From positions 1-64,000 of the forward strand of contig CAJQNS010000011.1 of NCBI GenBank assembly GCA_905479735.1: a DNA stretch of 64,000 bases, written 5' to 3'. This DNA is from an uncultured Desulfofustis sp. Its GTDB lineage: Bacteria > Desulfobacterota > Desulfobulbia > Desulfobulbales > Desulfocapsaceae. Position 1 is the first letter of the stretch. The number at the start of each line of letters is the position of its first letter. Positions 45,360-54,998 of this stretch are shown in pieces. The notes below the pieces were generated by a model. That model had not been told where the DNA came from and made no database searches. It saw nothing but the letters and a program-made list of their open reading frames with translations. A program made the position numbers and the translations under genes.

Positions 45360-46832
45360 TCAGCCTCTATCCAGCAGTTCGCCAACCCAGGCCAGTGCCT
45401 CCTCCCTGGTAGCGATCTGGCCGTCAATCGCCGCCGCCTCGACCGCTTCCAGCAGTCTGCCGATTTCCGGGCCGGACGACAGATTAAATGTATCAATCAG
45501 GTCATGGCCGGTCAACAGTTTAGGGCGGGCCTCCGCAGGCACGAGAGTCTCTTCGTAAAATCTAGCCACCTCAACAAACAGCTGCTCGAGTTGCTCCTCG
45601 ATATGGGCCGGTTTCTCCGGACCCTGCCCGGCAAGACTGTCGGCCATGGCCAGCACAAAGAGAGGATAGAGATTGGCGCCGGCCCGTTTACAGATCTTAT
45701 GCATGGCCCGGATACTGACTCCCTCCTGGTTCTGCATCACATTATTGAGGTGAAACGGATGCATGTGCATTGAAATCAGCGAAACGACCCGCCTCGTCTT
45801 CCGCTTACTCCACTTCCACCTCTCGGCGATCTGCTGAGCCTGGGTCGCACCGTGCTCATCGTGGTTGTAAAAAGTGATACGGCGCTTCTGGTCATCGTGT
45901 ACTTTCCTGGCAGCAGGTTTGCCTATGTCGTGGAAAAGGGCCGCCCATTTCAAAGTTGTCAGCCTTTCCGTGTCGTCTGCAACCCCGTCCACCAACTCAT
46001 AACAGCGAGGAAAGTAGATGGTGGGCTGGTCGATGACCCGTTCAGTAAAATCGAGCGTGGCCAGATTATGTTCCAGCACATCGAGGTGATGAAACGGAGG
46101 CTGATCGACACCCGCTCCTTCATAAAGCTCGGGAATCAAAAGAGCCAGAAGCCCCGATTCCTGCATTGCCTTGAAGCTCCTGTAGGCCCGTGGGGTGGCC
46201 ATAATCAGGTCAAGCTCAAAACTGATCCGCTCGGCGGCCACGGTTTCGATCAGAGTGGATTTGGCCTTGATCTGCTGCTGCGTATCAGCATCGATCATGA
46301 AATCGAGCTGGGCGCCAAACCGATAGGCCCGCAGCAGCCGCAGAGGATCGTCTTCAAAACAGTCAGGACAGGCCCGGACTACCCGGAGCCTGAGGTCGTT
46401 GAAGCCACCGAGTGGATCAATAACTTCCACCTCACTGTCAGGTTGCACCAGGTTATCGAGCAGGACGGCCAGGCTGTTGATAGTAAAATCCCGTTTGACC
46501 AGATCATCCTCTATGGTCCGTGCACCTTTACGGTAGCCGGCAACATCCAGCGACAAATCCTCGAGAACCAGGCGGGCCGTGTCATTTTCCTCGTCCCCGA
46601 GGATCACCACCGAGCCTTGTCCCAACCTGCGGCGCACTTCAAGCACGAAATCGGCCGCTCCGTAATTTACCGCAAAATCGAGATCCGCCGAAACGACATC
46701 GATAAGCAACCCCCTCAGCGCACCACCCACCAGATAGATATCTTGCCCCCGCGAACGGGCACAGTCATTGAATGCTTGCAGAACCGATTCAGGGTAATGC
46801 GAGAGAAATGTATCTAAGGCTGATTTCTGCAC
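45360..46832 (-). CDS. CCA tRNA nucleotidyltransferase / poly(A) polymerase family, with HD domain
   Basis: A 490-residue class II nucleotidyltransferase. GGALRGLLIDVVSADLDFAV carries the catalytic DxD, FTINSLAVLL and DDPLRLLRAYRFGAQL the neck region. An HD phosphohydrolase segment follows (LFHDIGKPAARK) with a helical end. It may add or repair CCA ends of tRNA, or act as a poly(A) polymerase; sequence alone does not separate the two. First gene of the long minus-strand run. Confidence 0.85.
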   Translation of the reverse strand: MQKSALDTFLSHYPESVLQAFNDCARSRGQDIYLVGGALRGLLIDVVSADLDFAVNYGAADFVLEVRRRLGQGSVVILGDEENDTARLVLEDLSLDVAGYRKGARTIEDDLVKRDFTINSLAVLLDNLVQPDSEVEVIDPLGGFNDLRLRVVRACPDCFEDDPLRLLRAYRFGAQLDFMIDADTQQQIKAKSTLIETVAAERISFELDLIMATPRAYRSFKAMQESGLLALLIPELYEGAGVDQPPFHHLDVLEHNLATLDFTERVIDQPTIYFPRCYELVDGVADDTERLTTLKWAALFHDIGKPAARKVHDDQKRRITFYNHDEHGATQAQQIAERWKWSKRKTRRVVSLISMHMHPFHLNNVMQNQEGVSIRAMHKICKRAGANLYPLFVLAMADSLAGQGPEKPAHIEEQLEQLFVEVARFYEETLVPAEARPKLLTGHDLIDTFNLSSGPEIGRLLEAVEAAAIDGQIATREEALAWVGELLDRG

Positions 46833-46928
46833 TGCTTCCTCTTTTTTATCTGCGAGGTTTCTTGACGTCGGTACGATCCAGTGTATACATTCGAAAAGAA
46901 TTCCGTGACAACTGTATCTGTCTCTTTT

Positions 46929-47073
46929 AAGGCTACCTTGAAAAATTGAAATTTTCTTTCATAATCAAGGCGCGAATGTAAATTTAGCCGCAGGCCGAGT
47001 TGATATGTCGAGGATAAAATTTTCATGCGCAACGCGGAGTTTGGGCGAAAAAGCGATTTTTCAAGGTAGCCTT
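46929..47073. repeat. MITE-like repeat, family A copy 2
   Basis: A 145-bp element bounded by perfect 18-bp terminal inverted repeats (AAGGCTACCTTGAAAAAT at 46929-46946, its complement at 47056-47073). The core blocks AATCAAGGCGCG, CCGCAGGCC, CGAGGATAAAATTTT, GCGCAACGC, TTGGGCGAAAAA match copy 1 at 10375-10517. No protein is encoded. Confidence 0.8.
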
Positions 47074-47130
47074 GAGTGTTATGCAATATTAGTGTTTTGC
47101 CTGGCAGCCATTCATGGCGTCATAAATTCT

Positions 47131-47219
47131 ATCCACCCGTTCAGGCGAGGCGCAAGCAAGGAACCGGCGGACGCTGTGAGCAACCACCGCAGCGAGCAAC
47201 ACAGCCTGAGGGGATGGAT
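47131..47219. repeat. GC-rich intergenic repeat, family B copy 2
   Basis: An 89-bp element with imperfect 16-bp inverted ends (ATCCACCCGTTCAGGC against GCCTGAGGGGATGGAT). Shares ordered blocks with 17328-17425. It lies 57 bp from the family A repeat and just before the channel gene. Confidence 0.65.
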
Positions 47220-47261
47220 CGGACTTTTGACGCTGTGTCTACCACTTTAATTGGGGAATCC

Positions 47262-48539
47262 ATGGAAGGCAACTGGCTTTATAAACTGCTTCTGGCAAAC
47301 GGCTGGTCCGAGGCCACCGCAGAGGGACTGTCGATCGCTGTAAATGTTGTACTGGTAATAGCCATACTGACCGGAGCGGCATTGATCATCAGCAGGATTT
47401 TGCTCAATTTTAGCCGCAGATGGATCACCGCCAACCGTTACCAGTGGGACGATGCTCTCCTGAAACACAAATTCCTCGACCGGCTGAGCTGGTTTATCCC
47501 GATCCTGCTCGCCCATCTCTCCATCGATTCCCTGCTGCCCCCAGAGTCTTCGGCCTATATCATCCTCAAGCGAATGATGATGCTCTTTTTCGTCATTGCA
47601 GGGGTAGCAACCATCAACGCCGGACTGTCGACTGTCGGGGATGTCTATCGGGGCCTCAGATCCAAGCAGGCCGATGTGCTGAAGGGCTTTTTAGACGCCG
47701 GGAAAATCATCACTTACCTCTTTGGCGCCATATTTGCCATCTCCATTTTCTCCGGTATGTCACCCTGGGGCATCATCTCCGTGCTGGGTGGAATGACAGC
47801 GGTAACCATGCTGGTCTTCAAGGACACCATCGTCGGCTTCTTTGCCTCGATTCAGCTCACCGCCACCGATATGGTCCGGGTCGGCGACTGGATAGAGATG
47901 CCATCCTACGGCGCCGACGGCGATGTGATTTCCATTTCCATCCACACCATACGGGTCCAGAACTGGGATAAAACGATCTCCACCATCCCGACCTATTCCC
48001 TGGTCTCTAACTCGTTCAAGAATTGGCGGGGCATGGCGGAATCGGGTGGCAGGAGGATTAAACGTGCCCTGATGATCGATATCAATTCCATCCATTTCTG
48101 TAATGACGAGATGTTTTCCCGGCTCAGCCACATCAAGCTGCTCAGCAACTATCTGCAGACCAGACAGGAAGAAATCCTTGAGTACAACCGTTCACACCAA
48201 GTTGTACAAGAAGACGATCTGGACATCAACGGCAGGCGCCAGACCAATATCGGTATTTTCAGGGCCTATATCATTGCCTACCTCAAAGACAACCCGCAAA
48301 TCAGCCGGAACATGACTTTTCTGGTCCGACAATTGGCCCCGACTGAGCACGGTCTGCCCCTGGAGATCTATGTGTTCAGTACTGACAAACGCTGGGCTGA
48401 ATACGAGACCATACAATCCGATATTTTCGATCATCTGTTTGCCTCTCTACCCATATTCGGCCTGCGAGCATTCCAGAACCCAACCGGCTATGATCTGCAG
48501 CAGCTGAGCGCTGCAGGGCAAGGTCAACCGAACGACTGA
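47262..48539 (+). CDS. mechanosensitive channel, YbdG/MscM-like
   Basis: 425 residues from ATG 47262, preceded by GGGGA; the longer frame from 47076 would translate repeat DNA. Several transmembrane helices come first. The MscS core follows (GMSPWGIISVLGGMTAVTMLVFKD, then TATDMVRVGDWIEMP and VQNWDKTISTIPTYSLV). Its length and C-terminal domain resemble YbdG, which gives small conductances under osmotic shock. It overlaps the dihydrouridine synthase start by 1 bp (TGATG). Confidence 0.88.
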   Translation: MEGNWLYKLLLANGWSEATAEGLSIAVNVVLVIAILTGAALIISRILLNFSRRWITANRYQWDDALLKHKFLDRLSWFIPILLAHLSIDSLLPPESSAYIILKRMMMLFFVIAGVATINAGLSTVGDVYRGLRSKQADVLKGFLDAGKIITYLFGAIFAISIFSGMSPWGIISVLGGMTAVTMLVFKDTIVGFFASIQLTATDMVRVGDWIEMPSYGADGDVISISIHTIRVQNWDKTISTIPTYSLVSNSFKNWRGMAESGGRRIKRALMIDINSIHFCNDEMFSRLSHIKLLSNYLQTRQEEILEYNRSHQVVQEDDLDINGRRQTNIGIFRAYIIAYLKDNPQISRNMTFLVRQLAPTEHGLPLEIYVFSTDKRWAEYETIQSDIFDHLFASLPIFGLRAFQNPTGYDLQQLSAAGQGQPND

Positions 48540-49489
48540 TGAACAGCAGCCCCGACACCTGCCTTTATATGGCGCCGCTCAAGGGCATTACCGACAGCCT
48601 GTTCAGGCAGGTATACAGCCGTCATTTCCCGGGCATTGACCGGGCCGTCGCCCCCTTTGTCAACCCCCAGAAGACCCCCCGCTATCCCGACAAACTGATC
48701 GCCGACCTGCTCCCCGAGAAGAACCCCGGGCTGCCGCTGATACCGCAGGCGCTCAACACCGAGGCGGAAGGATTTCTGGCCCTTGGCGACCGTCTCTACG
48801 ATCTTGGCTACGAGGAGCTCAACTGGAACCTGGGCTGTCCGGTGAAGATGGTTGCCGGCAAAGGGCGAGGATCCGGCCTGCTTCCTTACCCCGACAAGAT
48901 CATCGACCTGCTCGAGCAGATTCTGCCAAAGCTCAAACCAGCCCTGTCGATAAAAATGCGGCTTGGCTACCGGAGTCACCTGGAGGCACTCGCCCTGCTG
49001 CCCCGGCTTGACTCCTTTCCGCTGACCGAGATCATCCTCCACGCCAGGCTGGGGACCCAGCTCTACCGTGGCCCGGTTCAGCTGGATCATTTCGATCTCT
49101 GCAGAGAGAAAACGTCCCACCGGCTGATCTACAACGGCGATCTGGTCAGCTTAGATGATTTCATCAGTCTTGCGGCCCGATTCAAGCCAATCAACCGCTG
49201 GATGATCGGCCGGGGGCTGCTGATCAATCCCTTCCTGCCTGCTGAAATAAAAGGCATCAGCCTCTCCAGGGGCGAGCGGCAGAAGAAACTGCAGCGCTTT
49301 CACGACGATATCTATGATGGACTAAAAGAGCGGCTCAGTGGTCCCGGCCATCTGCTGGGCCGCATGAAACAGGTGTGGATCTATTATATCCACGCCTTTC
49401 CCGGCAAGGAGAAACTATTGAAAAAGATTACCAGGGCAGCATCTGAAAAGAGTTTTCTCACAGCGGTGGATAGTGTTTTTGAACGATGA
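48539..49489 (+). CDS. tRNA-dihydrouridine synthase
   Basis: A 316-residue FMN-dependent Dus enzyme. It has YMAPLKGITDSLFRQV, LNWNLGCPVKMVAGKGRGSGLL with the catalytic Cys, SIKMRLGY, HARLGTQLYRG, YNGDLVSLDD and GRGLLINPFL. It reduces uridine in tRNA. The NLGCP motif and length fit the DusA/B/C superfamily; the subgroup is not certain. Confidence 0.9.
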   Translation: MNSSPDTCLYMAPLKGITDSLFRQVYSRHFPGIDRAVAPFVNPQKTPRYPDKLIADLLPEKNPGLPLIPQALNTEAEGFLALGDRLYDLGYEELNWNLGCPVKMVAGKGRGSGLLPYPDKIIDLLEQILPKLKPALSIKMRLGYRSHLEALALLPRLDSFPLTEIILHARLGTQLYRGPVQLDHFDLCREKTSHRLIYNGDLVSLDDFISLAARFKPINRWMIGRGLLINPFLPAEIKGISLSRGERQKKLQRFHDDIYDGLKERLSGPGHLLGRMKQVWIYYIHAFPGKEKLLKKITRAASEKSFLTAVDSVFER

Positions 49490-49514
49490 TCAGCCCCCGG
49501 AGAACGGTGAAACA

Positions 49515-50711
49515 ATGTTTGATAAATTGATCGATAGAAAAGGAAGCGGATCTGCGAAATGGGATGGCGCACCCGTCATCTTCGGCGAAGCCGATATTCT
49601 GCCCATGTGGGTGGCAGACATGGACTTTGAGGTCGCCAAACCAATCACCGAAGCGATCATCGAACGGGCAAAGCATCCCATCTACGGCTATGAGACCGAA
49701 AGCGATTCACTCAAACAGGCGGTGGTCGACCGGCTCCAGGCAAAATTCAATTGGCGGGTCGAAAAACAATGGCTGGTCTTTTCGACGGGGGTGGTCCATG
49801 CCCTGCATATGATCATCATGGCCTTTACCAAACCCGGAGACGGCGTGATTGTGCAGCCTCCGGTATATTATCCCTTCTTCTCGGCTATCGGTCACAACGG
49901 CTGTTCGGTGATCGAGAACCAGCTTGTCATCCGGAACGGGGCCTACGCCATGGACTTCGAGGGCCTCAACAATGCCTTCCGGCCCGACTTCTCCGGACTC
50001 AGACCGGAACCGAGCAGAGCCCGGATGCTGCTGCTCTGCAGCCCCCACAACCCGGTCGGCAGGGTCTGGAGAAAAGAGGAACTGGCAGAGGCGGCCGGCA
50101 TCGTTATCGACAATAACGCCTTCATCATCTCCGATGAAATTCACGGGGAACTCCTTTTCGGCAGCCACCAACACATTCCCACGGCCACCCTCGGTGAGGA
50201 GGTGGCACGCCACACCATCACCTGCTTCGCACCGAGTAAAACCTTCAATCTGGCCGGTCTGAACGCATCGGTGATGATCATACCGAATCCCAAACTGAGA
50301 AATGTCTTTCGTGAACGGACCGCCGGATTCCTCGCCAACCCATGTCCGTTTGGTATGGCGGCGATGGAGGCAGCCTTCAGGCACGGTGATCCCTGGTTGA
50401 AGGATTTGCTCGACTATCTCCAGGGCAACCTGCAGTTTCTGAAAGAGTTCATCGCCGCGCGAATTCCAGCGATTCAGGTGATGCCGATTGAGGGGACCTA
50501 CCTGGTCTGGCTTGACTGCCGCGGCATGGGCATGGACGATCGCCAGCTGCGAGCGTTCATGAGAAAGAAGGCCAAGGTGGGGTTGGACGACGGTTTTATT
50601 TTCGGCTCAGGCGGCTCCGGTTTTCAGAGAATCAATATAGCCTGCCCGCGATCCAGGCTGGAGGAGGGACTCCTCAGGATCGAGGCGGCTGTTGCCGAAG
50701 ATCAGGGGTAG
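49515..50711 (+). CDS. MalY/PatB-family cystathionine beta-lyase-like aminotransferase
   Basis: 398 residues from ATG 49515 (MFDKLIDRKGSGSAKWD). Fold type I PLP enzyme: MWVADMDFEVAKPI start, LLCSPHNPVGRVW, ISDEIHGELLFG, and the PLP lysine in CFAPSKTFNLAGL. The family cleaves C-S bonds (cystathionine to homocysteine) and in some members also transaminates or regulates. It follows the dihydrouridine synthase closely. Confidence 0.9.
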   Translation: MFDKLIDRKGSGSAKWDGAPVIFGEADILPMWVADMDFEVAKPITEAIIERAKHPIYGYETESDSLKQAVVDRLQAKFNWRVEKQWLVFSTGVVHALHMIIMAFTKPGDGVIVQPPVYYPFFSAIGHNGCSVIENQLVIRNGAYAMDFEGLNNAFRPDFSGLRPEPSRARMLLLCSPHNPVGRVWRKEELAEAAGIVIDNNAFIISDEIHGELLFGSHQHIPTATLGEEVARHTITCFAPSKTFNLAGLNASVMIIPNPKLRNVFRERTAGFLANPCPFGMAAMEAAFRHGDPWLKDLLDYLQGNLQFLKEFIAARIPAIQVMPIEGTYLVWLDCRGMGMDDRQLRAFMRKKAKVGLDDGFIFGSGGSGFQRINIACPRSRLEEGLLRIEAAVAEDQG

Positions 50712-50757
50712 CTGGCCGAATAAGTAGTGGATTAACAAATTTTTCGAGGGGAGATTT

Positions 50758-52044
50758 ATGTTTAGACACATGTCGTACAGTCGGATAATGGGTGGAATGA
50801 TACCGAAAACGGTATTCTTCTTTACGTTGTTCACCTTATGTACAGCCGTGCAAGTCAATGCAACCGAGGACAGCACCTTCACCGAAAAAGTAAAAAATAG
50901 CCTAAATGGGGATTGGGGGCAGATCAAAATCGACCTTCGTTACCGCTATGAACATGTGGAACAGGATGGGCTGAAGACCGCCAACGGTGATCCCATTCGC
51001 CTGAGACTCGGTTACCAGACCCCCAAATGGGCAGGATTCCAGGGGTATGCCGAATTCGAGGGAAACACGCCGGTATTTCTCGATGACTACAACGACAAGT
51101 CAAACGGAAAAGATGAGTTTGCTGTCATCGCTGACCCGAGTGAAGCCGAACTGAATCGGGGATGGCTTTCCTATGACTTCATCGATAAAACGGTTTTCAG
51201 GGCCGGTCGTCAGCGTATCCAGTTGGACAACCAGCGATTCATAGGCAATGTTGGCTGGCGCCAGATGGAGCAGACATACGATGCGGCCAATCTTCTCAGC
51301 ACTTCCTTCGGAGATTTTTCAGCGTACGGTATTTTTATTTGGAATGTGAGGAACACGGCGAGTCAGGACGTCAATATACAATCACCGTTGTTGAACCTCA
51401 AATACACTTTTCAGGGAATAGGAGCCCTTTCCGCATATGGCTATTGGCTGGATTACGACGATCCTGAGAACTCCGGTCCATCAGAGTATGCCTTTTCCAC
51501 ACAGACCTTTGGGCTGCGTTTTGACGGTTCACGGGAAGTAGTTGATAATCTCAATATGCTCTATACCGCTGAAGTCGCTCGCCAGGAAGATTACCAAGAA
51601 AACCCCGAGGACTATGCTGCCTATTACGGTCATTTCATTTTGGGGCTGCTTGCGCCGAACAGTGAATCTGAGGTGACCAACATTGGCGGAAAGATTGGCT
51701 ATGAAGTTCTCGGTTCTGACAACAACATTTCGCTCAAGACCCCATTGGGCACGAATCATGCCTTCAACGGCTGGGCAGATCAGTTTTTAACTGCCCCACC
51801 AGAGGGATTGCGGGACCTTTATGCAGCATTGAACTTCACCTGGTTAGGTGTAAAGGCTGACGTTATCTACCACGATTTCAAAGCTGACACAGGCGGGGCT
51901 GACTATGGCTCTGAACTCGACCTGTCCTTGACCAAGAAGTTCGGGGATAGTTATGCCCTCCAGGCCAAATATGCCGATTACAATGCAGATGAGTTCAACA
52001 GTGATGTGCAGAAGTTTTGGCTCCAGTTCACGGTGACGTATTAA
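50758..52044 (+). CDS. outer-membrane beta-barrel, alginate-export-like
   Basis: A 428-residue exported barrel. A signal peptide ends near VNA, then alternating amphipathic strands run through the chain (IKIDLRYRYEHVEQDG, FRAGRQRIQLDNQRFIGNVGWRQ), ending in WLQFTVTY with a terminal aromatic residue as in outer-membrane proteins. The GRQ-QLDNQRF block resembles the Alginate_exp family. GGGGAGA precedes the ATG. The solute is unknown. Confidence 0.85.
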   Translation: MFRHMSYSRIMGGMIPKTVFFFTLFTLCTAVQVNATEDSTFTEKVKNSLNGDWGQIKIDLRYRYEHVEQDGLKTANGDPIRLRLGYQTPKWAGFQGYAEFEGNTPVFLDDYNDKSNGKDEFAVIADPSEAELNRGWLSYDFIDKTVFRAGRQRIQLDNQRFIGNVGWRQMEQTYDAANLLSTSFGDFSAYGIFIWNVRNTASQDVNIQSPLLNLKYTFQGIGALSAYGYWLDYDDPENSGPSEYAFSTQTFGLRFDGSREVVDNLNMLYTAEVARQEDYQENPEDYAAYYGHFILGLLAPNSESEVTNIGGKIGYEVLGSDNNISLKTPLGTNHAFNGWADQFLTAPPEGLRDLYAALNFTWLGVKADVIYHDFKADTGGADYGSELDLSLTKKFGDSYALQAKYADYNADEFNSDVQKFWLQFTVTY

Positions 52045-52194
52045 AGGTTCCGGTTCCCTGCCGTGCGTCATCGTAGTGCTCACGACTGGCCTTAGGTGTC
52101 TGCACTGAAAGATTCAGAAGCCCTGCGAGAGAAAATCATAAAAGGGGACTGCGCGGGACACGGTTGAGAATCATAGGGCAGAATCGCCCCGATC

Positions 52195-53241
52195 TCAAAT
52201 GAGCCAATCCTTGAAGGTTTCATCATCAAGCGGTTGCTGGTACAACTCGGTGCGCCTATTACCCTCGATGATTACCACCGTGCCGCCGATTGGTCTGCCA
52301 TCCGTTTTTTTGGCATAACGGGTTACAAGTCCGGCCGCCGCGGCAATGTCTTCTTCCCTTCTGCCCCCATTGTCATAGAGTTCGGCCGACCGCCTGAGCA
52401 GCGCCACCGGTCCCGGCCGCTCCTCGATGAACAGTTTTATATCGCCAGGTTCCTGGAGTTCCTCGAGCCGGTCATTTTCCTTTTCGTCTCGGCCCAACAC
52501 CAGCCAGCCATGGCAGGGCAGCAGGAATTGCCTGCCGAGCAGCATCAGCAGGATATCGACCACATTCATGTTCTGCTGGGTGACGACAAAGTTGTCCTGA
52601 TAGACTCGGGCAATTCTGCTGCTTAGGATCGGATCAGCCAGAATGCAACCGCCGGCCGGCGAAGGAAAGTCGGTAATGCCGAAAGTTTTAGCCAGGGCGA
52701 TCTGAGGCGACCGACCCCGGCCGCTGAAATCGAGTAAACGCTCGCGCTCGACCCAACCGCGAATCTCCGCTTCGGTCTCGTTCATGAGCTTGGCACTAAG
52801 CGGTCTGAGCAGCAGGCTCCTGGTGGCAGAGTCGCGCTCGATGACATTGAGGGTGTCGCGTCTCTGGGACATCGGGCGCTGCCCCAGCACCTCTCCGGTA
52901 ATCAGAAAAGAAGCACCCAGTTCGTCGAGCATGGCCTTGGCCCGCTCGAGCATGAAAATTTTGCAGTCGATACAGGGGTTGAAGTATTTACCGAAACCAT
53001 GGGCAGGATGGCGCAGCATCTGGAGATACTCTTCGCTGATGTCGAAGACGCTGACCTCGATGCCGTATTTTTCTTTTATCTCTAAGCGATAGCCTTCGGG
53101 GTCCCGCAAAATGTCGTAGCCGAAAAAAGGGCTGACGAATTTCACCGCCAGCACCTCGACATCCTGTTCCATTACCAGCCTGGTGGCGCAGATCGAATCA
53201 AGACCTCCGGAAAAAAGACTGATCGCCCTTACCCGGCTCAT
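52195..53241 (-). CDS. PP-loop ATPase, tRNA thiolation-like
   Basis: A 348-residue protein. The PP-loop LFSGGLDS comes near residue 9, and FNPCIDCKIFML and ITGEVLGQRPMSQR follow, as in ThiI/MnmA-like tRNA sulfurtransferases. FPSPAGGCILADP is a typical further block. The C-terminal 100 residues (HGWLVLGRDEKENDRL) resemble the NFACT-R RNA-binding region. It likely modifies tRNA with sulfur, the exact site unknown. Its start overlaps recN by 4 bp. Confidence 0.82.
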   Translation of the reverse strand: MSRVRAISLFSGGLDSICATRLVMEQDVEVLAVKFVSPFFGYDILRDPEGYRLEIKEKYGIEVSVFDISEEYLQMLRHPAHGFGKYFNPCIDCKIFMLERAKAMLDELGASFLITGEVLGQRPMSQRRDTLNVIERDSATRSLLLRPLSAKLMNETEAEIRGWVERERLLDFSGRGRSPQIALAKTFGITDFPSPAGGCILADPILSSRIARVYQDNFVVTQQNMNVVDILLMLLGRQFLLPCHGWLVLGRDEKENDRLEELQEPGDIKLFIEERPGPVALLRRSAELYDNGGRREEDIAAAAGLVTRYAKKTDGRPIGGTVVIIEGNRRTELYQQPLDDETFKDWLI

Positions 53242-54926
53242 GCGGCGACCTTTCCCTTATCAAGCAGTTCCCGGGCCCAGGCTTCGGTCTGGGTGGTGAC
53301 CGATTCCCCAGCCAGCATCCGGGCCAGTTCCTCCACCCGTTCCGCCTCGGAGAGCCGACTGACGCTGGTGATGGTCCGGCCGGCCGTTAGTTTCTTCTCG
53401 ACCCTGAAATGTGAGCTGCCCCGGGCCGCAATCTGCGGTAGATGGGTAATGCAGATGACCTGGTGATGGTTCGCCAGTTCCTTGATTTTGCGGGCTACCG
53501 ATTCCGCAGCTTCACCGCCTACACCGGCATCAACTTCATCGAAAATCACGGTCTCAACCATGTCCTTGCGGGCCAGCAGACATTTAAAGGCCAGCATCAA
53601 GCGCGACAATTCTCCGCCCGAGGCGACCTGGGCCAGCGGGCGCGGCGGCTCACCCGGGTTGGGTGCGAAGAAAAATTCGAGCCGGTCGAATCCCGTCGCC
53701 CGGAGCTGCTCACTGCTCTTTTCCACCGGCTGGAAGCGGACCTCAACCCCCGACTGGTCGAAGGCCAGCGACTCCAGTTCCCTGGTCATCGCCTGTTCCA
53801 TCTCTGCTGCTGTTTTACGCCTGGCTGTCGACAGAGTATCCGCGGCGGCAAGTATCTCCTCTTCCAAGGCGGCGACTGTTTTACGCTGCTGCTCTATTTC
53901 CGCATCGAGGTTCTCGAGAACTTCAAGTTCCTGTCCGGCAGTGCTCAGGTGAGCGAGGACATCAGCGAGGCTTTCCCCATATTTTCGCTTTAACCCGGTC
54001 AGCTTGTCGAGCCGGGCATTAATCGTATCGAGGCGGGCGGGATCGTTGTCGAGCGCATCGGAATAGGAACGAAGCTGGGCGCTGTAGTCTTCTGCCAGAA
54101 AAGAATACGAACCAATTTCTTCCGCCAGTTTTTCAAGACCCGGGTCGAGTTGTCGGAGTTGTTCCAGATTCTTGCGGATAACCGTCAGGTTTTCGGTAAC
54201 CGTGCCCGCCAGCAAATTATGGCATTCCCTGCTCAGTCGAATCAGAGCTTCCCCGTTTTTCAGACGGTTGCGTTCAGTTCCTAGGCGCTCATCCTCGCCA
54301 ATTTCAGGTGCGATCTCAGAAATTTCACGGATCTGAAACGACAGAAAGTCGCGTCGCTGTTCCCGCTCCCGCTCCCGTTCGAGCAGATTCTGCAATTGCT
54401 TCTCGGCCTGACGCCAGCCCTCGTAGAGTGATCTGAACTGGTCCCTCATCTCCAGGTGATCACCCAAAATATCTAGAAACTCCAGATGCATGGCCGGCTG
54501 CAGGAGCTGCTGATGTTCGTGCTGACCGCCGATCGATAAAAGACGAAAACAGATTTCCGAGACGATCTTCGCGGTGGCCAGCGAACCGTTGATGTAGAAT
54601 CGGCTCCGTCCATTTTGAGAAATTACCCGCTTGAAAAGTATCTGGTCTGCATCCCCGAAGCCGCTCTCAACCAAAAGATCTCGCAGCTGCCGATAGTGGT
54701 CGCCAGTCTCGAACAGGGCTTCCACTGTGCAGCTATCGGCTCCGCTCCTGATCCATTGGGCCGAGCCCCGGCCGCCGCTGAGCAAGCTTATGGCCCTCAT
54801 CATGATCGACTTCCCGGCTCCGGTTTCACCGGTCATCACCACCAGAGCATCGCCGTTTGAACGGTCGAATCTCAGGTTCAGGGTGTCGATCAGGGCCAGG
54901 TTTTCTACTTTTAGTTCTAAGAGCAT
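53238..54926 (-). CDS. recN: DNA repair protein RecN
   Basis: About 562 residues from MLLELKVENLALIDTLNL (the frame can extend to 54959). SMC-like ATPase: Walker A MTGETGAGKSIMM, a long coiled coil in the middle (ENLDAEIEQQRKTVAALEEE), then VASGGELSRLMLAFK as the signature, and VIFDEVDAGVGG as Walker B. It organises DNA ends in double-strand break repair. It lies between selW-like and PP-loop genes on one strand. Confidence 0.95.
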   Translation of the reverse strand: MLLELKVENLALIDTLNLRFDRSNGDALVVMTGETGAGKSIMMRAISLLSGGRGSAQWIRSGADSCTVEALFETGDHYRQLRDLLVESGFGDADQILFKRVISQNGRSRFYINGSLATAKIVSEICFRLLSIGGQHEHQQLLQPAMHLEFLDILGDHLEMRDQFRSLYEGWRQAEKQLQNLLEREREREQRRDFLSFQIREISEIAPEIGEDERLGTERNRLKNGEALIRLSRECHNLLAGTVTENLTVIRKNLEQLRQLDPGLEKLAEEIGSYSFLAEDYSAQLRSYSDALDNDPARLDTINARLDKLTGLKRKYGESLADVLAHLSTAGQELEVLENLDAEIEQQRKTVAALEEEILAAADTLSTARRKTAAEMEQAMTRELESLAFDQSGVEVRFQPVEKSSEQLRATGFDRLEFFFAPNPGEPPRPLAQVASGGELSRLMLAFKCLLARKDMVETVIFDEVDAGVGGEAAESVARKIKELANHHQVICITHLPQIAARGSSHFRVEKKLTAGRTITSVSRLSEAERVEELARMLAGESVTTQTEAWARELLDKGKVAA

Positions 54927-54998
54927 AGAGAAAGATATGAATTTTTGGAGGCAACGCACCAGGATGGGCTGCCTGGCGGTAAGATCCAGTTAATCAGG

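Noticed and set aside
46814-47250. Two open frames over 46814-47086 and 47005-47250
   Set aside because: They are translations of the family A and B repeats, with no recognisable protein features.
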